DNA of 64,000 bases from Triatoma infestans. Its lineage: Eukaryota; Arthropoda; Insecta; Hemiptera; Reduviidae. This document shows positions 45,930-57,914 of the stretch, piece by piece. The notes under the pieces are model-generated. The model saw nothing but the letters and a program-made list of their open reading frames with translations. It searched no databases and was not told the DNA's origin. The stretch covers positions 1 to 64,000 of the forward strand of contig JAAEAF010014528.1 of assembly GCA_011037195.1 (NCBI GenBank). The letters run 5' to 3'. Each line of letters starts with the position of its first letter. The stretch's first letter is position 1. Position numbers and translations under genes: made by a program.

Positions 45930-46843
45930 CAGAAATTTGGTTAAAAGAAGAACAAATGGATATCTTTGTACCTACAGGCTATAAAGTAGCTTCAGCTTTC
46001 TGCAGAACTAAGGCTATCCATGGTGGTATTGCAATTTTAGTCAAAGATGGATGTGATATTAAAGTTTTAGATAGAATCAATAGTTTATCCGTTGAAAGAG
46101 AGTTTGAACTAACTGCAATAGAGACATATAATATGATTATAATTAGTTTATACCGTTCACCTCAGCCTGACTGTGATATATTTATTAAGAATTTAGAGGC
46201 TTTATTCAATCATATTAGCTATTTAGGGAAAAAGGCTGTGTTATTAGGTGACTTTAATATTCAGTTTTTATTAAATTTAGACTTTAAGAATTTATGCCTA
46301 AGTTATGGATATGAAATCACAGTTAATGAGTGCACAAGATTGAATGCTTGTTTGGATAATATTGTTACTAATCTAGATGCAAATGAATATAAAGTAAAAG
46401 TAATTAACAATCATATAAGTGATCACTCAGGACAATGGATTTATATTAATAAGCAGCCTGCATCAAAAGAACAATGCAGAAATATTGAAAAAAGAAGAGT
46501 ATTTACTGAAGATGGTATTGGATTATTTAATCACTTAGTGGGGAACATTAACTGGGACTTAATGTTTACTAACTGTGATATGGATCAAGATTTCTATTTA
46601 TTTATTTCAGTTCTGTTATATTATTATGAGTATTGCTTTCCAGAAGTACAACTTAGTAAAAAAAAATCAAAAAATGTCTGGTATTCAGAGGCATTGAAAT
46701 GTCAAAAAGAGCACCTTGATCTACTGTACGACGTAATGATTACCAACAGGAACGCTGTTTTTGTTGAACATTATAAAAAATTTAAAAAACAATACAAGAA
46801 AAATTTAATGGAGGCTAAAAGATCAATGGAAAGCTACTCCTAA
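45930..46843 (+). pseudogene. LINE ORF2, endonuclease part
   Basis: The frame is open from upstream of the first ATG (45956). It holds an apurinic-like endonuclease: LTEIWL, AIHGGIAILVKDG, VLLGDFNIQFLL with the GDFN motif, TNLDANEYKVKVINNHISDH with the SDH catalytic motif, and a connector up to RSMESYS. The N-terminal strand with the metal-binding Asn/Glu is missing. The frame stops at 46843 and continues shifted at 46846. Confidence 0.85.
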
Positions 46844-46845
46844 AT

Positions 46846-47922
46846 TTGGATAATAGGAACAAAACAGCGTGGAGTATAATTAATGGAGGTGTAAAGAAAC
46901 AAGAAAACATAAGTACACTTCTTAATGCAGATCAATTCAATACTCACTTTATAGGATTATCAGGAAATGTCCATTCCGAAGAGTTAGTAGGTTATTTTCA
47001 AATCCCATTCATTTACTTAATCCAATAGCATTTAAAATGAGAAAAGTCACTGTTGATGATGTATTAAAGGTGGTAAAGGAGATGAAAAATAAAAAAGCAC
47101 TGATCACTATGGGTTTTCAAACTTTATTATTAAAAAAACTATAAGCTCTGTTCTGAAGCCACTTACAACACTTATTAATGGTTGCATCACACACGGTAAA
47201 TTTCCATCAGTATTGAAAATCTCAAAAGTTATATCGGTGTTCAAGAAAGGAAATTTGAACGATTTGAATAACTATAGGCCAATAACACTGGTGCCTATTT
47301 TCTCAAAAATACTGGAAAAAATAGTAGGTAATCAGCTGCTCACCTTCCTAGAAAATAACAATTGCATCAGTAAGTCTCAATATGGTTACAGACCAGGTCT
47401 AGTACAATTGATGCCGTGATTAAACTTATAGATGTAATTTTAGAAAATTTCGAAAAGAAACAAAGCACCATCATTAGCTTCTGCGACTTGAGTAAGGCAT
47501 TTGACATGGTGTCTCATCAGCTATTATTGGAAAAGCTTCAATATTACGGTATTACAGGAGTAAGTTGGAACTTATTTAAGAATTACCTGCAAGAAAGGAA
47601 ACAGTATGTCAACTGTAACAGCCAAATTTCTGAATTAAATGAGGTTAAACAAGGAGTTCCGCAAGGATCTGTTTTAGGACCAATATTATTCCTGATATAC
47701 ATTAATGATTTAGACATGGCATTTTCGGGAGAATGCATCTCATACGCTGATGACACCACATTAATAGCGAAAGGCAGGACTGTTGACGAGGGGACAAAGA
47801 AGGCTAATGGTAACATTTCATCCCTCAAAGAGTGGCTGCAAAAAAATGAATTACTATTAAATGAGAAGAAAACTCAAAGCTTAATATTTAGCCTGATTGA
47901 GAAGAAAAAGAAGAAACTATAG
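46846..47922 (+). pseudogene. LINE ORF2, reverse transcriptase part
   Basis: Reading shifts frame at about 46845, 47030, 47210 and 47415. Domains in order: LKISKVISVFKKGNLNDLNN with YRPITLVP (finger motifs), ISKSQYGYRPG, SFCDLSKAFDMVSHQLLLEK (motif A), QGVPQGSVLGPILFLIYIND (motif B) and ECISYADDTTLIAKG (YADD catalytic site), then LKEWLQKNELLLNEKKTQ. All catalytic residues are present, but the frames are broken. Confidence 0.9.
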
Positions 47923-48010
47923 CATTTCTGGGTGTCACAATAGATTGCAGGCTTACTTGGAAAAGTCATGTACATACCTTGAGTAACCAGTTATAAAAAA
48001 TAATTTTTTA

Positions 48011-48544
48011 TTGAGAAAACTGCGTGAAGAAGTTCCTGCTGAGGTTATAAAGCCTGCCTACTATGCTCTATTTCACTCCAGAATGGTATATGGTATTGAG
48101 CTATGGGGTGGAATCTCCGAAGCTTCTATTGTATTTAAACTTCAGAAAAGAGCTATTAGAACAATGATGAAGAAGAGAGCTCGAGTCAGCTGCAGGCTTC
48201 TCTTCAAAGAATTAAATATAATGACGCTACCCTCAGTATTCATTTTGAAACAAGCACTGTATAAGAAAAAAGAGCCTTCAATTGAAACTAGAGGTGATAA
48301 GCATAATCACGATCTACGTAATAAAGATAATATATGCATACCTTACAAACGACTAGTGATGTCTAATCAACTTTGCAGTGTCATGTCGGCGAGAGTATTT
48401 AATAAAATTCCCTTAGGTGTAAGACGGTTAAGTGAGAATCACTTCAAACGAATCATCACCCGTTTCTTGATGAGGAATTGTTTTTATGACATAAAAGAAT
48501 TTATAAATGCAGAATGGAGTGATGAACATTTCAAACAAGACTGA
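48011..48544 (+). pseudogene. LINE ORF2, C-terminal domain
   Basis: A 177-codon frame: YYALFHSRMVYGIELWGGIS, KLQKRAIRTMMKKRARVSCR, SVFILKQALYKKKEPSIETR, then NHDLRNKDNICIPYKRL and SARVFNKIPLGVRRLSENHF, stop. This is the thumb and C-terminal region common in insect jockey/CR1-like proteins. The short stretch 47923-48010 that joins it to the RT (GVTIDCRLTW in another frame) is frameshifted. Confidence 0.85.
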
Positions 48545-48760
48545 AAGTTTTAATATACGTATAATATAAGGTTAGTTTTAATACACAGTGCGAAGTCCGT
48601 TATTCTAGTATTAGTGGCATATAGCTGTTATTGTTTTTCTTATGTTTGACGTGCCTTTTATATTGTATTTATGTATACAGGTAAAAAATAAATAAATAAA
48701 TAAATAAAATGCTGTAGCTAGTTGTCGTCTATATTGGGGGCACGCTTGTAAATAATTACC

Positions 48761-51019
48761 TTTTTTTTTTAAATAAGAAGTTAGTGCATTAAAATTAATT
48801 AAACATCCCTAAATATTTTATAATGAATGATGTTGAATTCACTGTAATTGAAATTCAAATTATATCTTTCAATTGGTAATTAGATGCAATAATTGTGGTA
48901 TAGAAATCTTTTGTACACCATATAATATAAACTGCTTTATGAGTACAGGAATGTGTATTTAAATAGAGTTTGGAACAAAAGTAATTGTGAGGTATAACAT
49001 GTGTACAGAATTTAATTTACTTAATTTACCTGTTTGTTTATTCAGAGCTATGCTTCATATGAATTAGTCTGTAACAAACTTTACAATATATATATTTTCC
49101 ACCATTTTAACTAATCTTTTATCAAAATATAAATTGAATTTAATTAGAAAATGTTTAATTACAGCACTTAACAACTAGGTTTTAATTGTTTCAAACAATA
49201 TCATACATATCATTACTTCTTTTAGTAACCAATATTTTTACTCCAGGCCAGGACTAATCTTCTTTACAGTGTCTTCTCTGTGGCGGCATCATAACTTTTA
49301 GAACCTTTTCATTTGTAACTTTTTCGCTATTTTCTTTTCTTATTTATTTCTGTACAAATATTAGGATTATTTTATTAATTTTTTTTCCCACCAGAGAAAT
49401 TTTTATTTTCAGTTGTTAGCTTTATATTGTGTGGATTAATACCTTGTTAATAAATGTCTTATAATGAAAATATCTAATATTTTATTTGGGATAGCTTAAA
49501 ACTAAAAATCTGGCTCTATAATCGACATAGAATCTGCCTTCTCTACCATATTTCACCAGTAATCGCAATTCAACAAGCTGAAGCCTATTAATTTTGGAAC
49601 TACACATTCCATATTCTTCTCGTTTGGGCTCATGCCTTTTCGTCCTCTTGGATTCCTTATTACTATCTAATTTGATAATAGTATGTAATTATAATTGTAA
49701 TTTTCCAATCTTTCATCATTGTTCAACTTTAGCGATTTCATAATTTAGGTGATTTATAAATATATTCAGCCAACTTTTTGCTTCACATAGTGAGCCTGTT
49801 GTTCTATAAAGTTTCAAAATTTCCTACTCACTGTTCGTAAGTACTTTCTTTTCTTCTGTAATTGCTTTTCTGTTCATTGCAAAGACTAAAGTCTCTGAAC
49901 AATCCTGTTTTTTTTTTTAGTCTTGCGAAGTTTCCTGACAATTTGTAATTACCAAATCATTCCGAAAATTTATTACTTTTTCGCTGTTTAAAATATTAAT
50001 TACTCTTCTAAATGTTTTCTTCTTACTAGGATAAAGTAAATTCAATTTACTAAATCTGAATTATTCAGAAGAAATGCTGTGTTAGTGGTAATAAGAAATT
50101 ATTGAATCACACCTATAGATGGATACGGTTTTTGTGAACATTAAAGTTGACTAGATCTTTGGCCAAGTTACTAAAAGCGAGGTCATTAAAACGTAGTGGT
50201 CGCTATTTAATTAGGAAATATGAATGTTGATTGTTGATTTTTGGTTTAGATTTCAGTTTAAACTAACTGACCAGTCCATTTTTATACTAATAAAATGCTT
50301 ATCTTAACCTAGAATAGTATTTAATGTTAGGACATATATTTTTTAATTCTATTTAAGTATAATTCAGGAACTTTATTAACATAAAGTAAAAATAAATATT
50401 TTATTAATGAAAGATTTGCTAATTTTACCATTTTAAAACATTTTGTTCAAGGTTTTAGTTCTGAAATATATTTTCATACCTGAACACCTTGATATTGGAA
50501 AGAGATGTATTTTTGACTTTTAATAAGGAATTATTGAACGATAAAAAAATAAGATAAAAATAGGTCATTAGAATAAGCTCTTCTACATCTGAAATAGAAG
50601 CGTCAATAATAATGAATTAGAATCTACTTCTGGTAGAACTTTTACAGTACAACACTTAGCATCATCAAGATTGCACACATTCACTGAATTTTGGCCAGCT
50701 TCTGTGACTAGCTATACTTTTATTTGCCAGGCGAATTTTGCTTTTGAACCAGCTCTTCAGGTATCTTATACAGTTTTATATCACAAAAATACTACAATTT
50801 TCTGAATGAATCATGTTGAGTATTTTAGTAGGAACCTCTGTCAAAATACTGTTGAGTTATAAAATGTTTTCTGTCTGTAAAAATAGTTTTAGATCAGCCC
50901 TCCCAGAAGTTAGATTTCATTCAGAGATCTTTTAAATCTTTGCACTACTTCAAGTCAAATATCTGGAAAAACATTTCACTTGATATTCCTATTACTAACT
51001 TTTGTTATCCCTTTTTGTT
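48761..51019. other. Intergenic, AT-rich, no supported gene
   Basis: No recognised motif or repeat. Confidence 0.4.
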
Positions 51020-52095
51020 TAAAATTTTTACTTTCTCTTACTCCTCCTACTGTCAAATTTTCGATATCGAGTTTTCACCGGAAATATTCGTTTTGAGGTC
51101 CCCTGAGTCCAAAAAAGTGGTTTTTAGCAAATGGTCTGTGTGTATGAGTGAGTGAGTGTGTGTATGTATGTGAACAGCATAGCTCAAAAACGAAAAACCG
51201 AAGAAAGTTGAAACTTTACCTTCTGTTTAGGTATCACCATGGGATCTTACGGTACGTTATCATTGTCAAAATTCCTCAACCGGAAGTACTACTTTACTAG
51301 TTTATTTTATTTTATTTTTTTGCGAATTTCTCAAAAAATGGCTCCGACGATTTTCTTCTAACTTTTTACATCAACTACAAATACTAAGATCTACAACTTT
51401 TATTTGAAACATTTCTCCGGAAAAATTTATTTAACGGCACTTTTGGGGGAGTGATGGGGGGGGTTCAGTTTTCCTCTAAAGTGCTATTTCAGTTTATCAT
51501 ATAATTCTTTCATCTAAAAAATATTAATTATAATTAAATGTGTTGTTGAAATTCTGAGTTTGAAAATAATCGTATGACCTGAAGTGCGTTTTTTTCTGAA
51601 ATGTATTATTCAGTTTTCTAGTATTTTTTTTTTACTTTCTTGCGCTTTTCTCAAAAATGGCTCCGATGATTTTCTTCAAACTTGGTATAATCAACTATAC
51701 ATATAAAGATCTACAACTTTTATTTAAAACATTTCTCTGAAAAAATTCATTTAAGGATACTTTTGGGGAAGGGGCGGGGTTATGTTTTTCTCTAAAGTGC
51801 TATACATAGTTGAATATACAATTCTACCATCCAAACAAAATTAATTACAAATAAATAGACGTCTAAAATTCCGAGTTTCAAGAAAATTAGTAAACCGGAA
51901 GTACGTTTTTACTGAGAACAGTTTTTCCAGTTTTTTCGACGACTTTCACTAAATTTGGTACACTAACTCTAGAATTTGTCAATTACAATTTTGAAAACTG
52001 GACTTAAGAGAAAGTTGTGTGAGTATTTCATACCAGATTTTTCTTTTTCTGAGAAAATTGAGTTTAGGGAAGCTTCGGGGAAAGCTTCCTGCAAA
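51020..52095 (+). repeat. FB-like repeat, copy 8 (one arm)
   Basis: It starts tttttactttctcttactcc (the terminal hairpin is damaged: ctcctactgtcaaa), then tttcgatatcgagttttcac, cgttttgaggtcccctgag, a degraded (GT)n, gtatgtgaacagcatagctc and internal units at 51279, 51577 and 51894 (298 and 317 bp apart). It matches copy 5 in order and content. The opposite arm is not seen. A GC-richer segment follows from about 52100. Confidence 0.75.
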
Positions 52096-52099
52096 CTTT

Positions 52100-52262
52100 T
52101 ACTTACTTATCGGCGGCTAACTCCTAGACCTTAACTAGATCCGGGACACCATTCCACATGAGTAGCACCATTTTTCGGAGCTCATCCTCGTCAGCTACCT
52201 CTACCGATCTGCATTTCTTGGCTGCCTTTCACTGGTGTCATTCGCACCATCATTGTGCACCA
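52100..52262 (-). repeat. Possible LINE 3' UTR with (TAAG)n tail
   Basis: A 160-bp GC-richer piece. On the - strand it ends ggagttagccgccgataagtaagtaaaag, resembling a LINE tail. No protein motif. Weak. Confidence 0.3.
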
Positions 52263-53684
52263 CTCTGATACAATATTCTACTCTTCATCACATTTTGTAT
52301 TTCATTAAAATTTTTACGCAGTTTTTTAAAAAAAAAAAAAATATGTTAAGGTAAATAAAAACAACACACTCTATTATTTAAAACAGGTTTTTTTTTTAAT
52401 CCATTTTTATATTTAATAAAAACATGAAGAGGAAGCCGCATATTTTATTAACTAATATTATATAATTAGTTTTTTCATTAAGTTTTGTTTTCATTTTTCA
52501 TTGATCAAAAAAAAAAAAATTCATATTTAATAACATCATAATCCTAATTTATTTATAATATATTACACAGTTTTTGCTTTTTTAATTAATTTTTTTCATA
52601 TTCACTATATATATAAGTTGTAATCATCTTAACTGCACTCTACCAGTAGATATATCAACTAAACACATACCTCATGTATTTTTTTATTATTATTAAATAA
52701 TACATGGTTTGTTCATATGTATATGTATATATATTTCTCATACTTGTTACATACATAATATCAATATATCCAAAATAACTTCTTTTGAGCTTTTATTATT
52801 TTTTATAATATATTTTTTAAATATATTTTTTTTTTTATTTCTTTTTGCATTTATCATCAAAACATAAAATACATAATATCTGATAAAACCTCCATTCATT
52901 TAAAATTTAATTTCATATAAATTTAAACTATGGCCATTAATCCAAATTTTTTTATTTTTTAATTATTTGTATATATTTTAAAAAAATTCCAAAATCCACT
53001 GTTAATAGCATCATCATCACAGTTAAATCACTACAGTGGGATTAAGAAGGCCCAATATTTAATGATTTGTAATTAATATTATTTACTGTATTTATTTTTA
53101 TGTTTTCAAATATTGTGTTAATATTGTTAATATAAATGGAAGAATTATAAACTTTTAAAGATAATAAATAAATAAAGGTTTTTATTAGGAATATTACAAT
53201 TAAATATTGAATTAATTATAATTATCACAAATTAATTAATTTCTCGTAATTATAAAAAAATTATTATTTTTTTTTTTTTAAAGAAAAATATTAAATATTT
53301 TTTGTGATAATTTATAAGTAATTATTTTAAATTAATATTAACAACTATGATATTTATATTATTTACAGTTTCATTGTTGTTAATTATATTATTTTAAAAG
53401 AAAATTATTGGGAGACATCAAACAAAGGACAAAACCGGAATTAACACTTATTTAATTCAAGGGAATGATTTTATTGATTAAAATTATTTTGATGAAACTT
53501 GATTTATAGTAAGAATCGGAAATTAATGCTTTAATTTTCTTATTTTTTTTTTATTAATTAATCTTTATCTTATTGTTTATTTTTAATTTGTGAAGAAGTA
53601 ATCTGATTTAGTTTAAAAATAGTGATGACTTTATTTTCTTCCAAATTTCTTTATTGCAATATTGTAGTGTATAGTGAAAATGGC
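52263..53684. other. Very AT-rich intergenic DNA
   Basis: Long A/T tracts only. Confidence 0.5.
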
Positions 53685-53970
53685 GACGGGGTTAGCTCAG
53701 TGGAAGCGCGCTGGATTCTTATGAACCTGGTCGTGGGTTCGAGTCCAGGCAGTATTGGCCAAAATTTTTTTCTTTCTGGAAGTCTCTACAAAGGGTTTTT
53801 TCTTTCTAGAAGTTCACTGTCCCGATGAGGGCATAGTTTGTCTCTATCCAGAAAAAGAACTCTGCCAAGTGGTCGGTTGACAAGCACTAAGAACTCTTTA
53901 GGAGGGGCACAAAGGAATTCAGTTCGCAGTGCACTCTACTCTTCAACAAATAAAAGAAAGAAAAAAAAAA
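53685..53970 (+). repeat. SINE-A, copy 5, diverged
   Basis: ggggttagctcagtggaagcgcg (A box), then cgtgggttcgagtccagg (B box), a body with tttctttctggaagtctcta, a near-duplicate ttttttctttctagaagttca, cactgtcccgatgaggg and an A-rich tail at about 53950-53970. The anticodon region differs (ggattcttatgaacc), suggesting a subfamily. Confidence 0.75.
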
Positions 53971-54760
53971 GCGAGATGAAGTGTTCCTTCAAGATGGATT
54001 GATTGTTTTCGGTGGACTTCAAGCAAATCATATGTGCAAGGGGTTAGTGTCGAATCTAAACTACATAGAATAGGTCTTTAGTTTGAAGCTTAGATGGGAA
54101 TGTATATCTGGGAAAATTTAATGACCTGGCCTTAATCAATAGTTTACCATATTTTTCTGGCAAGCAAAGGCGCAGTAACCCCGGTTCTTGCGGGCGGAAA
54201 CCTTTTATAGAGTCTGCGACCAGTATCTCCAAGAAAAGCTTAGAAATGTGGAGGAAATCAAGACAATATTGTTTTAGAGAACCTCCCAAGACTGAAGCAG
54301 CAGGTTAAGACGTTTCTGGGCTCTAAGACAGATGAAAATCTGTGCAAAATAGGCTTTAATATACTGACAGGTTTCCGTTATACCCATGGGACAGCTGAAG
54401 CAACATTACCTAATTACACTTGTAGATTCAGTAGGGTGATGGAAGAGATTCCAATACAACCTCCTGATGAATTGCAATTCATCCAGAGAAGGTTTATAAG
54501 CTTGAATATATTACAGGATCTTAATGGAAGAGAAAATTCTCCCTAGAAAATTTCTAGAGAAATTGTCTGGACAGGGTGTTGTAGATTGAGAGGCACATAG
54601 ATTTGCGTTAGAAATTTATTTCAGACGGTGATTAATAAATTCTTGTGCAAAGAATTATGTATCTAAATTTAGTTGAACTGATTTAGAGCTGGATTTGATT
54701 GCCCAACTATTATTTGACTGTTCATTTTTTCCAGTTGAAAATGCGTTTTTCTAGGATTAT
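53971..54760 (+). pseudogene. Possible LINE C-terminal remnant, weak
   Basis: A + frame near 54290-54545 reads KIGFNILTGFRYTHGTAEAT and then NYTCRFSRVMEEIPIQPPDE, faintly like the 'LTGHxxLxxHLxxxGxxxxxxCRxC..EEET' segment of LINE C-termini. The Cys/His pattern is not kept. Probably old LINE DNA, but this could be chance. Confidence 0.25.
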
Positions 54761-56398
54761 CTTTATCGTCTTTAGTTTTATATATATATAATTCAAAATA
54801 TGTGTATGTGTATAGAAATTTTCCTCACATAAACCCCATTCCAATTTACTATTAGAAAGATCGACGAGCCAGTTTTATTACAAATCTATCTACAGTTTGA
54901 GAGAAAACAAGCGAATCATTAAAACAATTTAGTTTCTCAAAAATTAGGTTAAGGATTAGAATTTCTTCTTCTATTATTAAAAGAATAACAATAAGAATAT
55001 ATAAAGATTAATTAATAAAAATTAAAGCAGTATTTCCAATTTAAAAAAAAAAAACAAAAAACAAACAAAACAAAAAACTCGAATAATCCTAATTAACATT
55101 TATAACATGCCTAAAATTAACAGCTATATATTTACAAATAAAATTACTTATTATTTATGTTTTTTTTTTTTGGCCATGACTGCCTTCATATTTCATTCAC
55201 TGAATAAATAGTGATTTAGTAGGCAGTACTCGGCTGACTAGATATTTCACTCATTTATATATATATATATGTAAGTTTACATATATATGTATAAGTATAT
55301 ACTAAATATATATCTAACTATGGAAATGTACTTAAATTTAATTATATCAACAAATATTGCACAATTCCAGCCTTATTCTTTTAATTAAAAAAAAAAAATA
55401 ATTTACAGATAAAGGATGAAAATAAATAATAATAATAATAATTATTATAAAAACAAATATTTTTCTTTATATATTGTAATATATAATACGATAAAAAGTA
55501 AATATATTTTATTATATATATGTACTATGTATTTATAGAGATATATATATACTTACTCAAACTTTATTTTTCACATATTTTAATACAAAAAAATCCGTGT
55601 TTATTTATTTATTTATTTATTAATGTTTATGTTTTTAAAAAGTTTCTTTTCCTTTTTTCTTTTTTTGGAAATCTTTACATCGTATTTTTTTTTTTTTTTA
55701 AATTATTTTTATTTTTTAAGAAGAAGATATATCTACTATTCTTTATTAATTATAAATCTACAAATATTTGACTAATTTATTTATTTTATTAGTTGGTAAC
55801 AATTTCGTTTTCTTAATTTTATTTTATTTTTTTTTAACAATATTTACAAATATCTTTATATAATATTTATTTTATACATATAAACATCACCGTTGTTTAT
55901 AAGTATTAATACTTAGTTTTTTTGGTTTTTGTTTTTGTTTTGGTGGATAAGTAAGGGTTAGTTTCTGATTAAATTTACTTTTGAAGTTTCAATGTTTTTT
56001 TTTTTATTTAGAGACTTAATTGTGTTGATATCTTTTAACAAAGTTACTTAGTTACTTAGTTTTCAAACATTACTACTAATTACCATAATAAATTAAGTAT
56101 AAACAAAAAAAAAATCACAAAACAAAACTTAAAAAAAAAATTAAAAATATTAATTTAATATTCTAGGAATATAATAAATAGAAAAGGATGATTAAACTCT
56201 TTTGGGATAAGACACAGTTTTGTTGGAGTATCTCATATTCTTAATGAAATTGATGAAACTTCATAAGGACTTGATTGATGGGAATACAATGTCCATTTTA
56301 TGTGGACAAAATTAAAAAAAAACAAAAACAGATGAAAATACAGGGTGATCAGGGCAAAGTGGCCTAAACTTCACGCGACATAATGTTCTGGTAAAATT
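54761..56398. other. Very AT-rich intergenic DNA
   Basis: (TA)n at about 55256-55271 and many poly(A)/poly(T) runs. No gene. Confidence 0.5.
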
Positions 56399-56680
56399 GT
56401 TAAATAAAAAATAAAAATAAAAAAACCCTATGGCGCAACAGCCCATGAAGGCCCAAGACTTGTCAGACGGCGATTTGAATAGAGGGGCGTGTGGTAAAAG
56501 CACGCCGCAGTTCCCACGCCGTTTAGTTCCGGCCTTCGCTACCTAGGGCGCTACTATCTGTAGCTTCCCAGTTTTTATCAAGGGGCTGGGCAAAACACCG
56601 ACTTTGCCATCACGGGAATCGAACCCTGAATTTTCGTACGAAAGGCGAATGCGCTAGCCACTAGACCAACGCGTGAGGAC
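56399..56680 (-). repeat. SINE-B (tRNA-Glu-like head), copy 2
   Basis: On the - strand: cacgcgttggtctagtggct (A box), cctttcgtacga with a TTC anticodon position, ggttcgattcccg (B box), body with gccggaactaaacggcgtgg, then ggcccttcatgggctgttgc followed by gccataggg and a T-rich tail (56399-56425 as A-rich on the + strand). Confidence 0.85.
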
Positions 56681-57099
56681 GAAATATCCTAAACTGCTTG
56701 AAATTTTGCTTTCCTTCGCTTTTTTATTTTTTTTTATTTTCTCAGAGTATGTCCCAAAAATTCCGTCATCTAAAATATCCAGCATAGAAGTACCGAGAAG
56801 TTAATTGAGTTATTATAAAAATGATTAAGATTATACTTATAGGCTATAAAATATATGATTGAGAATGCATGCTAGATATCTTTTGTTGCTGAAACTTAAA
56901 GTTGAAGTCAATTTGCTACGCGAACTTGATGAACCATAGTTTGACGATAGATGAAAATCCGCCGAATCCAGGCTACATTAACAAAAACAACAAAAAATAG
57001 TCATGCTACAGTGGATAAAAGCGCAGAACTTGGTTGTACGTTATATATACCTACTTAAACAAGTATTAGTGAATTTTTAAGAAGTAAACCATTCCAGAG

Positions 57100-57640
57100 G
57101 AATGAAGCTATAGATTAGGTTCTCCTGCATCTCAATATTATTGAGGTATTTTACTATCGAGACCAGGTTCCCCACCCAAACCGTGGCCTTTTTTTGACCC
57201 ACTTGTTCCCCTATGGTCTTACAATAGGGAAGTGCACACGGCTAAGCTATTCTTTCGGAGTTGTTTTTTTGCCCTTGTAATGGGGACCCGAATCAGTAAA
57301 GATTCAAAGGATCGGAAGAACAAAAAATCAATCTAGTTACTCGCTACCTAGGCCAGACTAGGGTGAGAGATTCTATATATATAGCTCCCCGAGCTAACCC
57401 TACTAGGGGACAGTTTTAAAAGAGTCTACGTCCAGTTAACAACCAGTCAGCAACCTTCTACTACGTTCTCATCATTCAGCCAGTTTGTCATATATATATA
57501 TATATCTCGCTACCTAACTTCTGTTATACGTACACTTGTTTTGTTATATGTACACTTGATTGGCGTTTGTGTGTTCTTTCATTATACAGTGTTCAGCATA
57601 TATTCTAGTTTATTTCTCTAAAATCAGCAGCTTACTCGAG
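57100..57640 (+). other. Unclassified, LTR-like segment
   Basis: It is less AT-rich than its surroundings. It has a TATATATAG box at about 57375 followed by a run with repeated cagt/cagc motifs, resembling an LTR promoter. I could not find terminal repeats. The SINE-B at 57648 begins just after. Confidence 0.25.
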
Positions 57641-57647
57641 GAATAAT

Positions 57648-57914
57648 CACGCGTTGGTCTAATGGCTAGCGCACTCGTCTTTCGTACGAGAATCTAGGGT
57701 TCCTTTCCCATGAGGGCAAAGTCGGTGTTGACCCAGCATCGTGATAAAAAGTGGGAAGCTGCACTTAGTAGCGCCCTAGGTAGCGAAGGCCGGAACTAAA
57801 CGGCGTGAGAACTGCGGCTTGCTTACCACTCGCCCTCCTTTTCAAATCGCCGTCTGGCAAGCCTTGGCCCTTCATAGGCTGTTGCGCCATGGTTTTTTTT
57901 TCTTTTTCTTTTAG
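57648..57914 (+). repeat. SINE-B (tRNA-Glu-like head), copy 3
   Basis: cacgcgttggtctaatggct (A box), anticodon arm CTCGT-CTTTCGT-ACGAG with TTC in the loop (Glu), then a diverged B box ggttcctttccc. The body contains aaggccggaactaaacggcg and ggcccttcataggctgttgc, then gccatgg and a T-rich tail (57892-57914). It is in opposite orientation to copy 2, 1 kb away. Confidence 0.85.

Larger units (their letters stand above)
45926..48711 (+). mobile_element. Jockey/CR1-group LINE, nearly complete ORF2, 5' truncated
   Basis: It starts at the endonuclease motif CLTEIWL (usually LTETWL) directly after ttactgt of family M, and ends in (taaa)n before gctgtagcta. ctgt is duplicated on both sides (45922-45925 and 48712-48715). 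Endonuclease, reverse transcriptase and a C-terminal domain are present across several frames. The length of about 2.8 kb fits an ORF2 that lacks its first part. It is inserted into family M copy 2. Confidence 0.85.
45652..48760. mobile_element. Family M inverted-repeat element, copy 2, split by a LINE
   Basis: 45652-45925 matches the centre of copy 1 (atcactgaattcaag, ctaattcaaacctacaagttcttgg, gattgtgtttcgtag, gtgggagtgagcaggttactgt). 48712-48760 is the right end (tagctagttgtcgtc, ttgggggcacgcttgtaaa, aattacc), the reverse complement of the left end of copy 1. The left end of copy 2 is missing next to the Penelope-like element. The LINE 45926-48711 lies between the two parts. Confidence 0.75.

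Noticed and set aside
37751..48760. One giant 11-kb transposon bounded by the inverted 37.75-kb and 48.7-kb sequences
   Set aside because: Copy 1 has its own right end at 38102 and the 48.7-kb end belongs to copy 2, so there are two small elements and not one large one.
55520..55771. Phe/Leu/Ile-rich 83-codon frame, membrane-protein-like
   Set aside because: An artefact of poly(T)/AT tracts; the composition equals the neighbourhood.
57648..57712. Possible tRNA-Glu gene
   Set aside because: The anticodon arm is good, but the acceptor stem is missing, the B box is damaged, and the sequence continues into the SINE-B body.
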